Below are positions 18,644-29,423 of a DNA stretch of 64,000 nucleotides, piece by piece (the stretch's first letter is position 1; every line of letters starts with the position of its first letter). Location of the stretch: contig CAINDG010000018.1 in NCBI GenBank assembly GCA_903847315.1, forward strand, positions 60,042 to 124,041, in the 5' to 3' direction. The notes under the pieces are model-generated. The model had not been told where the DNA came from, made no database searches, and was given only the letters and a program-made list of their open reading frames with translations. Position numbers and translations under genes: made by a program. Source of the stretch: an uncultured Planctomycetota bacterium (GTDB lineage: Bacteria > Planctomycetota > Phycisphaerae > Sedimentisphaerales > UBA12454).

Positions 18644-20386
18644 CTATTTGTCCTCTGCACTTTGCAGATGTTTGAGCAGATATTGTTTGTCCGGGCCGCC
18701 GAGATGCTCCCACGGCAGGATTTCATCCATCTCAAACTTTCTCGCCGCGAGTTTGTTTAAATCAAGGCCGAATTTTTCAAATGCCTTTTGCCATGTTTCA
18801 AAATTAAAAAATTCGTCCCACAAATCAAATCTCGCCCCGCTTTTATAAGCGTATTCAATTACATCGGTCAGTTTCCTGTCGCCCCTGCCGATGACTGATT
18901 CCAAAAGACTTCTTCGAATATTATGAAATTTGAAATTTATGAATCTTGCGCCCCGCTTTTGTTTCTCGGCAAGGATTATTTCTTTGGCGTTTCTAAAATA
19001 TTCTTCGCTTTGCTGCCCGGCCCAGCCGAAAGGTGTATGGGCCTTGGGCACAAACCAACTCACAGCGGCGGTTATATTGGCGACTCTGCTGCAGACCTTC
19101 TTCCGCAATACCGCAAGTTCACAGGAAAGTTTTACGATATTTTTTATGTCTTCTTCCGTCTCGCCGGGCAGTCCCGCCATAAAATAAAGCTTTATGCTTT
19201 CAAAGCCCTGCTTATACGCCTCTTCGACCGCCGCAAAAAGATTTTCATCTGTTATAGGTTTATTGACAATCCTGCGAAGTCTTTCACTTGCCGCTTCTAC
19301 CGCTATCGTAAGCCCGCTTTTGCGAACAGAAGACGCCAGTTTAGGCAAAAGTTTTAATTGTACATCTACTCTCAGGCTCGGCAGCGAAATCCCGACCCTT
19401 CGAGGCTCAAAATATTCATTTAGCGAAGTTATTACTTCTTCCAGATACGGATAATCAGCAGTGGAAAGGCTTAAAAGGCTAATCGTATCGAAACCCGTTG
19501 CTTCATAAGCTTTCTTCGCGATTTCAAAAATTCTTTGCGGACTTCTGTATCGCACAGGCCTTCTGCAAAAACTTGCCTGGCAGAAATTACACCTGCCAGG
19601 GCAACCCCGCATAACCTCAACACTTATCCGTTCGTGAATAGCCTGCGTAAACGGTACGATTGGTTTTTCCGGCACAACGGATTTATCAAGGTCATCGACA
19701 ACAGCATCGGCAAGCCGCCGCGTGCCATTGTAAAGCGACGGCACATAAATATAAGGAAATTTCTCAGCGACTTTTGCTAAAACGGTTTTTCTTTCCGTGT
19801 TTTTATTTTTGTGCTCAATCAAAAATTGCGAAAGCTCAACGGCCGCTTCCTCGGCCTGCCCCAGCAGGAACATATCGAAAAAGTCCGCGACAGGTTCGCA
19901 GCAATTCGCCATTCCCGCCCCGCCTAAAATCAACGGGCATTCTTCGCCTCTGTCTTTACTTCTAAAAGGAATGTCTGCAAGGTCAAGAATATTTAAAACA
20001 CCGGTATAGCAAAGCTCATTTGTAAGGCTGAATCCCAGAATATCGAAATCTTTGACTGCCGCTTTTGATTCAAGTGTATAAAGCGGGATGTTTTTTTGTT
20101 TCATTACTTCCTGTGCGTCAAGCCAGGGCAGAAAGACCCGCTCGGCGGCGACGTTCGGCAGGCGATTTAACACCTCATAGATAATTGCCATGCCTGTATG
20201 GCTCATTCCGATTTCATAAACATCGGGAAAACACAGGGCGACTTTCAAATCGCAGGTATCAAGATTCTTTTTTGTCTGATTGATTTCCCCGCCGATATAG
20301 CGCGAAGGCGTTCTGACAAACGGCAAAAACTGCTGTTCGATTCTATCTGCCAAAATTGTAATCTTTTTGTTTTTCAAGGCAGGCAT
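18644..20386 (-). CDS. B12-binding radical SAM protein (TIGR03960-like)
   Basis: A 580-residue radical SAM enzyme with an N-terminal cobalamin-binding-like domain (about 45-190), then the [4Fe-4S] motif C-P-G-R-C-N-F-C that reduces SAM, and a TIM-barrel half with GFDTISLLSLSTADYP and YFMAGLPGETEEDI. It resembles TIGR03960, whose substrate is not established. In many bacteria this protein is fused or adjacent to a DUF2344 partner (TIGR03936); neither is seen here. The gene is divergent from apbE with only 22 bases between starts, so the promoters must overlap the coding ends. Confidence 0.85.
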   Translation of the reverse strand: MPALKNKKITILADRIEQQFLPFVRTPSRYIGGEINQTKKNLDTCDLKVALCFPDVYEIGMSHTGMAIIYEVLNRLPNVAAERVFLPWLDAQEVMKQKNIPLYTLESKAAVKDFDILGFSLTNELCYTGVLNILDLADIPFRSKDRGEECPLILGGAGMANCCEPVADFFDMFLLGQAEEAAVELSQFLIEHKNKNTERKTVLAKVAEKFPYIYVPSLYNGTRRLADAVVDDLDKSVVPEKPIVPFTQAIHERISVEVMRGCPGRCNFCQASFCRRPVRYRSPQRIFEIAKKAYEATGFDTISLLSLSTADYPYLEEVITSLNEYFEPRRVGISLPSLRVDVQLKLLPKLASSVRKSGLTIAVEAASERLRRIVNKPITDENLFAAVEEAYKQGFESIKLYFMAGLPGETEEDIKNIVKLSCELAVLRKKVCSRVANITAAVSWFVPKAHTPFGWAGQQSEEYFRNAKEIILAEKQKRGARFINFKFHNIRRSLLESVIGRGDRKLTDVIEYAYKSGARFDLWDEFFNFETWQKAFEKFGLDLNKLAARKFEMDEILPWEHLGGPDKQYLLKHLQSAEDK

Positions 20387-20408
20387 TATAGCATTATAAT
20401 GAATAATA

Positions 20409-21446
20409 ATGAAGGGTCAGAAATTTAAATTTGTATCAGCCATCCTTGCCGCGATTCTCATTCTCTACCTGCTGATAAACAGGTTTGAACATAAAAGACC
20501 TGCTTATGTAGAAAGTCCGAACAAAATCGTGATGAACACCATCGCGAAAATCATCGCGGTCGGGCCCGACGAAAAAACCGCACAGTTGGGCATTGACGCC
20601 GCTTTTAAAGAAATATATCGTCTTGAAAAACTAATGAACAGGTACGACCCGAATTCGCAGCTTTCGCAGGTCAATCGCCTGGCGGCGAAAGAACCTGTAA
20701 AAATCGATAAAGACCTTTTCGAAATCCTGCGGCAATCTGTTTATTACAACAGGCAAACCGGCGGCGCTTTCGACATTACCGTTGGGCCTTTGGTGGATTT
20801 GTGGAGAAAATGTGCGGAAGCAAATTCTATGCCGACAGAACAGCATCTTGCGGAAATTAAAAAAACAATCGGTTGCGATAAAATTGTCCTCGATTCGAAC
20901 GATTTTTCGATTCGTTTCACAACGCAAGGTATTAGTCTGGATTTGGGCGCGATAGCCAAGGGCTTTGCGGCTGACAAGGCCGTGGAAGAAATGAAAAAAT
21001 GCGGGGTAACTGGCGGATTAATCAGTATAGGTGGTCAAATCGGCTGTTTCGGCACAACAGAAAAAAGTGGAAAATGGATTATCGGCGTCCGCAGCCCTGA
21101 AAAAACGGAAGATAATCGGATTATCGCAAAACTTATCCTTTCCGATATGGCAGTTGCCACCAGCGGCAATTATGAAAGATTTTATAAAATCGGCGGCAAA
21201 CGTTTTAGTCATATATTCAATCCCGCAACAGAAGAAAATGTAGATTTATTGAGCAGCGTTACGATTATTGCTGAAAACGGAACTACTGCGGACGCTCTTT
21301 CCACTGCCGTAAGTGTGCTTGGGGCGCGAAAGGGGCTTGAACTCATCGAAAAAATAAATAATACCGAAGCAATACTAATTCCCGCTGGCGATAAAAACGT
21401 GATAATAAAGAGCAAAGGGGCAGAGAGATTTATTTTTAATTACTAA
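20409..21446 (+). CDS. apbE: FAD:protein FMN transferase
   Basis: Membrane-anchored ApbE-family enzyme (345 residues) that attaches FMN to Thr/Ser of flavoproteins such as Nqr or Rnf subunits outside the membrane. A single N-terminal hydrophobic segment (about 8-23) is followed by the ApbE domain with LDLGAIAKGFAADKA, SIGGQIG, ATSGNYERFY, HIFNPATEEN and the metal-binding TTADALSTA. The usual HxxxPxTG motif is slightly altered (T-E-E-N after PA). No target flavoprotein is in the window. The start lies 22 bases from the divergent radical SAM gene. Confidence 0.9.
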   Translation: MKGQKFKFVSAILAAILILYLLINRFEHKRPAYVESPNKIVMNTIAKIIAVGPDEKTAQLGIDAAFKEIYRLEKLMNRYDPNSQLSQVNRLAAKEPVKIDKDLFEILRQSVYYNRQTGGAFDITVGPLVDLWRKCAEANSMPTEQHLAEIKKTIGCDKIVLDSNDFSIRFTTQGISLDLGAIAKGFAADKAVEEMKKCGVTGGLISIGGQIGCFGTTEKSGKWIIGVRSPEKTEDNRIIAKLILSDMAVATSGNYERFYKIGGKRFSHIFNPATEENVDLLSSVTIIAENGTTADALSTAVSVLGARKGLELIEKINNTEAILIPAGDKNVIIKSKGAERFIFNY

Positions 21447-21452
21447 TGCGGA

Positions 21453-21480
21453 TTGATTATAAACCATAAATGAATATAAT
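21453..21480 (+). promoter_or_regulatory. Putative sigma-70 promoter of SurA-like gene
   Basis: TTGATT (21453-21458) and a perfect TATAAT (21475-21480) are 16 bases apart, about 60 bases before the next ATG, which itself has a GGAG ribosome site. Confidence 0.5.
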
Positions 21481-21540
21481 CTAAATGAGCACAGATTCTG
21501 CAATAATGAATTTAAGAAATGGATTTTTGGAGAGCCAATC

Positions 21541-22650
21541 ATGAAGAGATTTGTTGCCAAATTATTACCTGCATTAATAATCGTAATCCTTTTTATTTCC
21601 ATGTCGGCAAAAGCATTTTTATTTGACGATAGCAAGGAAAATGATTCCAAAACAGTTGCAGTAACTGTTAATGGGGCGAAAATATACGAAGATAAAGTAG
21701 CAAAAATCGCAAAATACCGATACGAAGAAACAGTAAAACGAAAACCATCGTATACCCTGAAAGACGCAAGAGAAGATGTTACAGGAGACTTGGTTCTTAC
21801 AGAAATCTTTCTTCAAGAAGGAAGAAAAAAAATCGTTTGGGTCGATAATGATGAGGTTCAAGATTTTATCAGCGAAAACGAAAAGAGGCCGTATGATGAA
21901 CTGAAAAATATTAAAGACTATAAAGGCGATTTCGATGAATTTGAAAGGAACATAAAAGCAGGGATGCTTCACCTAAAATTAGCTAAGAAAGAATGTACTA
22001 AGAATATTAAGCCGACAGAAGAACAGATGAAAAAATACTATAAAGAAAATATTCGTGATTTCCAAATAGAAACGGAATATCGTATTATATCGATAGATTT
22101 TGGGCCTGATAAAGAAAGCAATGACCCGAATCTAACGAAAGATAAATGCAGAGAAAGAGCGGAAAATGTTTTGAAAAAAATTCGTAATGGCGCCGATTTC
22201 AACGAAATGTTGGTTAAGGAAGCCGAACCGCAGGTAAGAAGGCTTTTGGCTAAGGCAAGGATTAAACCGCACGATCCAAATCACATTCTCCGCCAAAATT
22301 TCGTAGACACGCTGAGGGATTGGAATTTATCTCATGATCCGGAAATGAAGGCCGCTCTTTTATCTCTTCAACCTGGCCAAATTAGTAATGTTATAACCCG
22401 CAAAGACTATAAAGGCGCGATATTTTTTAGCATTGTAAAATTTATTGGAAAGAAGGATGGCCGTACCAAAAGTTATGAGGAAGTAAAAGAAGAATTACGC
22501 GAACGCGTATCTAGTCAATTAGTAGAAAATGCAGTAAACAATTATAATCAAAGACTTATCGAGGAAGCAGATATAAAATTTACAAATCCGGCAGACGACT
22601 GGAGGCTACAGAATAAAAAGGAAGTTAATGAGCCGAGGAAGAAGGAATAA
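21541..22650 (+). CDS. SurA/PpiC-like secreted chaperone (copy 2, degenerate isomerase domain)
   Basis: A 369-residue exported protein. A signal peptide (1-25) is followed by a SurA-like N-terminal helical domain with VTVNGAKIYEDKV, equivalent to VTVNGVKITEGQI in the 8.7-kb gene. The parvulin region keeps the frame of the fold (YRIISIDFGPDKESNDPN, then RAENVLKKIRNGADFNEM, and LQPGQISNV) but lacks the HI.H/GGDLG/FGFHII hallmarks. Both paralogues end with the same DIKFTNPAD block. It is probably a chaperone that has lost isomerase activity. The codon pattern looks more AT-rich than its relative. Confidence 0.8.
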   Translation: MKRFVAKLLPALIIVILFISMSAKAFLFDDSKENDSKTVAVTVNGAKIYEDKVAKIAKYRYEETVKRKPSYTLKDAREDVTGDLVLTEIFLQEGRKKIVWVDNDEVQDFISENEKRPYDELKNIKDYKGDFDEFERNIKAGMLHLKLAKKECTKNIKPTEEQMKKYYKENIRDFQIETEYRIISIDFGPDKESNDPNLTKDKCRERAENVLKKIRNGADFNEMLVKEAEPQVRRLLAKARIKPHDPNHILRQNFVDTLRDWNLSHDPEMKAALLSLQPGQISNVITRKDYKGAIFFSIVKFIGKKDGRTKSYEEVKEELRERVSSQLVENAVNNYNQRLIEEADIKFTNPADDWRLQNKKEVNEPRKKE

Positions 22651-22708
22651 TCACGGTAAATAAAAAGCAGCGGTGCTGAAAAATTTGTCTTAAAATAAAC
22701 TCCCGCTG

Positions 22709-23692
22709 TTATTGGGTCTCTGAGAGGGGAATATTCAGTTTTTCCAGGAGGCGATTAAGCTTTCGTCTTTCCAGGCCGAGGATTTTCGCGGCTGCCAGTT
22801 TTTTGCCGCCTGTTGCGCCAAGGGCCTGAATAATTACTTTTCGCTGCGCTTCGTTAAGCGTCGGCAGACGGGCTTTGCCGGCCTCCATTGGGCCGGCTAC
22901 AAGAATCTCCGTCGGAAGCGAAGCGGGCGTTATCAGTTCCATTTCTGTTAAGACGTACGCCCTTTCCATTACATTGGCAAGTTCACGCACATTGCCCGGC
23001 CAATGATAATCGGCGAGCAGCTTTTTAACGTCGTCGCTTAAAATTTTGTACGGTTCGCCGTATAATTCGGCCTGGCGGGCAAGGAAATATTCGGCAAGAC
23101 AAAGAACGTCCTGCGGCCTTTCTCTAAGCGGCGGCACATGAACGGTTATGACATTAAGCCGATAATACAAATCGGCACGGAATTTACTTTCATCGACTAA
23201 GTGTTTTAGGTTCCGGTTTGTCGCACAGATTACCCGCACGTTTATCGGGTACGACCTGACAGAGCCGACAGGTGTAACGGTTGACTCCTGCAGAACGCGC
23301 AGAAGTTTTGCCTGCAGGTCGAGCGGTATTTCGCTGATTTCATCGAGGAATATTGTTCCTTTGTCGGCGGCCCTGAAAAATCCTATCGTGTCGCTCACGG
23401 CGCCGGTAAATGCTCCACGGACGTGACCGAATAATTGGCTTTCAAATAATTGTCCTGTTAATGTTGTGCAGTCAACGGGGACAAACACTTCTTTTGCCCT
23501 GTCGCTGCAGGAATGTATCCGGCGGGCAACCATTTCTTTACCTGCGCCGGTCTCGCCGCTGATTATCATCGAACATTGTCTCGAGGCGACGGTATTAATT
23601 GTTTCAAGAATAGACCCGAAAGCAGGTGAGGTACCGATGACAAATTCACTGCGCACAATCTGAGACCGGGAGGCAGCTAAGGCATCACCCAT
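22709..23692 (-). CDS. Sigma-54 activator (AAA+ plus Fis domain, no receiver)
   Basis: Bacterial enhancer-binding protein. With the longer start (GTG, 23737) it has 342 residues: a short N-terminal leader, an AAA+ domain with Walker A GETGAGKE, the sigma-54 contact loop GAFTGA and Walker B GTIFLDEI, then a Fis-type helix-turn-helix near the C-terminus. No receiver, GAF or PAS domain precedes the AAA+ core, so it may be constitutive or controlled by a separate protein. The ATG at 23692 has GAGGGA upstream, whereas the GTG lacks a ribosome site, so 23692 is chosen with modest confidence. A possible sigma-54 target promoter occurs before dnaK. Confidence 0.88.
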   Translation of the reverse strand: MGDALAASRSQIVRSEFVIGTSPAFGSILETINTVASRQCSMIISGETGAGKEMVARRIHSCSDRAKEVFVPVDCTTLTGQLFESQLFGHVRGAFTGAVSDTIGFFRAADKGTIFLDEISEIPLDLQAKLLRVLQESTVTPVGSVRSYPINVRVICATNRNLKHLVDESKFRADLYYRLNVITVHVPPLRERPQDVLCLAEYFLARQAELYGEPYKILSDDVKKLLADYHWPGNVRELANVMERAYVLTEMELITPASLPTEILVAGPMEAGKARLPTLNEAQRKVIIQALGATGGKKLAAAKILGLERRKLNRLLEKLNIPLSETQ

Positions 23693-23737
23693 GACAGAAT
23701 CGTTCCCTCGCGTAATTTTTCCTTTTGCTTTTTCCAC

Positions 23738-24237
23738 TATACGCGCAGAAAAAAACTCTTAAATTTTTCACAGCGTACTTAGGATTATCACTGCTCGGTA
23801 CGCTATGCACTGTTTACGGGGAGTTCGGGCAGACATACCTTGTCTTCTCCGTCCCCCAAAACTCCTATTTACACAAACTTCGCATATTTTACCTCGTCCC
23901 ATAATGTAAATCAAGGCAAAAGTGGGGTTTTGGGGAAGATTGGCAAATAATGGCCTTTGTATAATAAACAGTTATATTATAGGACTTAAAATTTTTAGAA
24001 CATAACTGCCTATATAAAAAGAAGTTATGAAAATGTTCCAGAAAATAGAAGATCCTCTAAAATTGGTTATGGGACGTTGTGTTTTAGGGGATTAATTGAG
24101 ATATCCCCAAAGAAATTTTAACAGATGGCCTGAGAGCAAATATTGATAAAATTAAACCTAATCCGTTAACAACTGCTATCGCAACAAAATCTCAACGTCT
24201 CAATTCGCCTTGAGCAAATTATAAGAACAAAGACTCT
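23738..24237. other. 500-bp gene-poor gap with a possible gene relic
   Basis: No convincing gene is seen. The left part holds an inverted repeat AGCGTAC/GTACGCT (near 23770-23805), perhaps regulatory for the sigma-54 activator. The right part holds a short open frame from ATG 24027 (22 codons, MKMFQKIEDPLKLVMGRCV). After a frame change it is followed by about 36 open codons (DIPKEILTDGLRANIDKI) ending at 24213. The two pieces could be remains of one small gene, but this is weak. Confidence 0.35.
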
Positions 24238-24957
24238 TTACTTCATCTCCCCTTGATTGTCTTGTCCTTGTCCTTTCTCATCTTTCATCTTTTCGAGTTT
24301 GTTGAGGTCTTTGGGCTGTTTTTTGGGAATCTGCACCTGTACGCCGAGTTTGCCGAGTTCGCCGGCAATTTCAGGCTGATACGGGTCAAGTTCAAATGCT
24401 CTTCTAAGGTAAACCTCAGCGTTTGCATTGTCTTTCTTCAGCAGATAAAAATAGCCGAGTTGTTTGTTAATCACGACAGAGTTTGGAGCCAGATTGTGTG
24501 CCTGCAAATAGCTTGAAAGGGCATATTCGTCCAAACCTCTTTCCTGAAATGCCCGCCCCAGCAAAAGTGAGTGTTTGGCGCTTATGCTGGCCTGGCTTAT
24601 ATACATATCCGCAAGTACACTGCTTCTTGTCTTGTCGCCTTTGTCCACAAGAAGTTTTACTATAGATGCCTGGGCATCGTGGTGAACAGGGTCAAGCGCA
24701 AGAGCCTTGTTGTACTCCCATTCGGCTTTGTCCCACAAACCTTCGCTGTGATAAAGTCTGCCCAGTTCATAGTGCGCCTTGGGATTCTCGTATTTTCTGT
24801 CGATATCTTTAAGCAGCACCTGTTTCTGACGGTCAGACTGGCTGGTAAGTTCTTTATCGTTAATTTTTTCGCCCGTTGCAGTTTTCTGCTGGTCCTGGCA
24901 ACCGCTGATAATTACATAAACCAACGCTATCATCAGGACTTTGAAAATAATTTTCAT
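24238..24957 (-). CDS. TPR-repeat lipoprotein
   Basis: A 239-residue lipoprotein. A signal segment ends in the lipobox-like IISGC (Cys20). Four or so TPR units follow (PKAHYELGRLYHSEGLWDKAEWEYNKALALDP and similar), and the tail is rich in Lys, Glu and Gln (DEKGQGQDNQ). TPR lipoproteins usually serve as scaffolds for envelope complexes; no enzyme domain is visible. It stands alone between a gene-poor gap and gyrB, on the same strand as gyrB. Confidence 0.85.
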   Translation of the reverse strand: MKIIFKVLMIALVYVIISGCQDQQKTATGEKINDKELTSQSDRQKQVLLKDIDRKYENPKAHYELGRLYHSEGLWDKAEWEYNKALALDPVHHDAQASIVKLLVDKGDKTRSSVLADMYISQASISAKHSLLLGRAFQERGLDEYALSSYLQAHNLAPNSVVINKQLGYFYLLKKDNANAEVYLRRAFELDPYQPEIAGELGKLGVQVQIPKKQPKDLNKLEKMKDEKGQGQDNQGEMK

Positions 24958-25048
24958 CTCTCAATCCTTTCCATTTATAATTTCCCTGACATAATACCAG
25001 TATGAGTACTATGTCAGATATTTTCAAGTATTAATTTAATTAAAGTTT

Positions 25049-27493
<2,445 letters not shown>

Positions 27494-27536
27494 CTACTAA
27501 ACTTGCCCGCTGATGGCGGGTATGGCCTTAAAGCCG

Positions 27537-27887
27537 TTATTTTGCACATAAAAGCCTGATTTCCCTTATGTTTGCCGATGGGCAGGCTGCTTGTAATTGC
27601 TTTAATATTTCGCCGGTTCGGTTTCGCAGATGAAACATATACGGCCCCGGTTGAACTTTTATCTTCAGCACGCCCGCGCCGATAGAATCCGGCCGGCAGT
27701 GTGCCGCAATGTCATCGCCCGCGATTTGCTCAAACAGGTCTAATACTTCTGTATTTTTCCTCGTACTCTTCGCGAGCCCGCTAAGACAATTATACATATC
27801 CTGCCCAAGCGTTAAATCCGCCGGCAGTTTCCGTGCGACGATTTTCCTATTTGCCTGTTCGAGTATAAATTCGCCATCCATAGCCAA
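27537..27887 (-). CDS. DciA-like protein (DUF721)
   Basis: A 116-residue protein of the DUF721/DciA type, with the pattern LFEQIAGDDIAAHCRPDSI then LKIKVQPGPYMFHLR and ILKQLQ. DciA helps load the replicative helicase in bacteria lacking DnaC/DnaI. It lies 6 bases after dnaN and 61 bases before gyrB, in the place where recF normally sits. This context supports a replication role. The family is short and variable, so the call relies partly on position. Confidence 0.75.
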   Translation of the reverse strand: MAMDGEFILEQANRKIVARKLPADLTLGQDMYNCLSGLAKSTRKNTEVLDLFEQIAGDDIAAHCRPDSIGAGVLKIKVQPGPYMFHLRNRTGEILKQLQAACPSANIREIRLLCAK

Positions 27888-27893
27888 TGTCCT

Positions 27894-29000
27894 TTAGGAC
27901 AAACTTACCGGCATAACGATATACACGTAATTTGCGCCGCTCTTTATCAGCCCCGGGCGGTCCGATTGGCCAAGCTGGAGCTCAAAAGAATCTTCGTGTA
28001 TTACTCTAAGCACATCCACAAGGAACTGCGGATTAAATCCTATTTCCATCGGCTCGCCTTTATAATCGACTTCCATCGCGATTTCGGCGTCGCCCATTTC
28101 CGGCGCCCTGCTGGTAAAGACGAGAGACTTCTTGCTAAGAGCGAGTTTGACTCCCTTTGAGTCTTCATTTGTAAGCAGCGCAGCTCTTTTTACAGCACTT
28201 AGCGTTGCCGCTGTATTAAGTTGTATCTTATTTTTGTAGTCGGCTGGAATAATATCTTCGTATTTCGGGAAAGTTCCTTCGACTAAATTAGAACTAATTA
28301 CCACCTTGCCGCAGGCAAATACTGCCTTGCCGTCGACAAACCTAACTTCGACTTTATCTTTTTCGCCTGCTCCAACTTTATCTAAAAGCGCCATTGTCTT
28401 GGCTGGCACAATAAATTTCTCAGCCTCGATTTTTTTATCTGTTTCTGAATTCAGATTTAATTTATACTTCGCCAGCCGCCGTCCATCTGTTCCAACTAGT
28501 GTAAGTTTTTTGCCGGACGGTTCCCAAAGGATGCCGCTTAAAGCGTATCGCGTGTTCTCTTTAGCTGTTGCGAAAAGACAATGTTTAACTGCCTCCTGCA
28601 GCTTTACAAGATCGGCCTCAATCTGTGCGTTTCCATCGAAGCCGGGAATATCCGGATACTGTTCGGGTTGATGACCATAAACAGTAAAATTGCTGTCGTT
28701 GCCCTTTATGTGACAAGTGGCTTCTGTCACTTCCATTGCGAGCACTTCGTCCACGCTCTCGCGCACAATCGCAGCGAGCCGTTCCGCTGGAATAACCGCT
28801 TGTCCTTCTTTTTCAATCTCCGCTTGCGGGACGAGACAGGTTATCCCAATTTCAAAGTCCGTCGCACTAATATAAACACTGTCTTTTTCCGCTCGAATCT
28901 TTAGCCCCTGCAAAATCGGCTTCGTGGTTCGCACAGGAACTACGGTTGTTACAAGACTCAGCGCCTCAGAAAGTGCCGCCCTATTAAACTTTATTTTCAT
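27894..29000 (-). CDS. dnaN: DNA polymerase III beta subunit (sliding clamp)
   Basis: The 368-residue replication clamp, made of three repeated domains. The N-terminus MKIKFNRAALSEAL and the blocks LKIRAEKDSVYISATDFEIGI, VGTDGRRLAKYKL and the C-terminal YVYIVMPVSL are characteristic. It heads the minus-strand run dnaN-dciA-gyrB. No dnaA precedes it; the upstream 400 bases are AT-rich and discussed as a possible origin. Confidence 0.97.
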   Translation of the reverse strand: MKIKFNRAALSEALSLVTTVVPVRTTKPILQGLKIRAEKDSVYISATDFEIGITCLVPQAEIEKEGQAVIPAERLAAIVRESVDEVLAMEVTEATCHIKGNDSNFTVYGHQPEQYPDIPGFDGNAQIEADLVKLQEAVKHCLFATAKENTRYALSGILWEPSGKKLTLVGTDGRRLAKYKLNLNSETDKKIEAEKFIVPAKTMALLDKVGAGEKDKVEVRFVDGKAVFACGKVVISSNLVEGTFPKYEDIIPADYKNKIQLNTAATLSAVKRAALLTNEDSKGVKLALSKKSLVFTSRAPEMGDAEIAMEVDYKGEPMEIGFNPQFLVDVLRVIHEDSFELQLGQSDRPGLIKSGANYVYIVMPVSLS

Positions 29001-29423
29001 ATTCCTTCCCTCTGCATATTCCTGATAAATTTCATTGTTTTTCAGCCCGATAGTTTACACTAAAAACCGGCGTTTAGCAAAGGAGTTTTATAATACTCTA
29101 CTCCTCGTTATGGGCAGACATTTGCTGGTAGGCGTTATTACTATTAGTATTAATAAATTATACTTATTATTAGTAGTAATATAGTGTGTTAAACAGCGAG
29201 AGAAACAGAGACGGCGGCCCATAACTATTGGGAAACAAAAGGATTATGCTTAAACAACATAGTAGTTTTTATGTGGACAACCTGTTAGATTTCCAAGAGA
29301 ACGTAATTATTAAAGAGGGCTCTCAACGGGGCTGTAAGAGTAAATAGGCGTAGCAGTCAAAAATCCCACCAGAACCAAACAGGCAATTAACATGTTTTAC
29401 ACAGCTTGTTATATAGGTTTAGC
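29001..29423. other. AT-rich region upstream of dnaN, oriC candidate
   Basis: No gene is seen. The region holds a very AT-rich imperfect palindrome (29136-29184, arms ATTACTA/TAGTAAT), which could unwind. It also has two one-mismatch DnaA-box-like 9-mers: TGTGGACAA (29272-29280, reverse of TTGTCCACA) and TTTTACACA (29395-29403). The dnaN promoter must also be here. Two near-matches are few for an origin, so the assignment is tentative. Confidence 0.35.

Noticed and set aside
27501..27520. CCCGC/GCGGG hairpin between dciA and gyrB as a terminator
   Set aside because: The stem is short and no T-run follows on either strand; gyrB is probably still read from the dnaN transcript.
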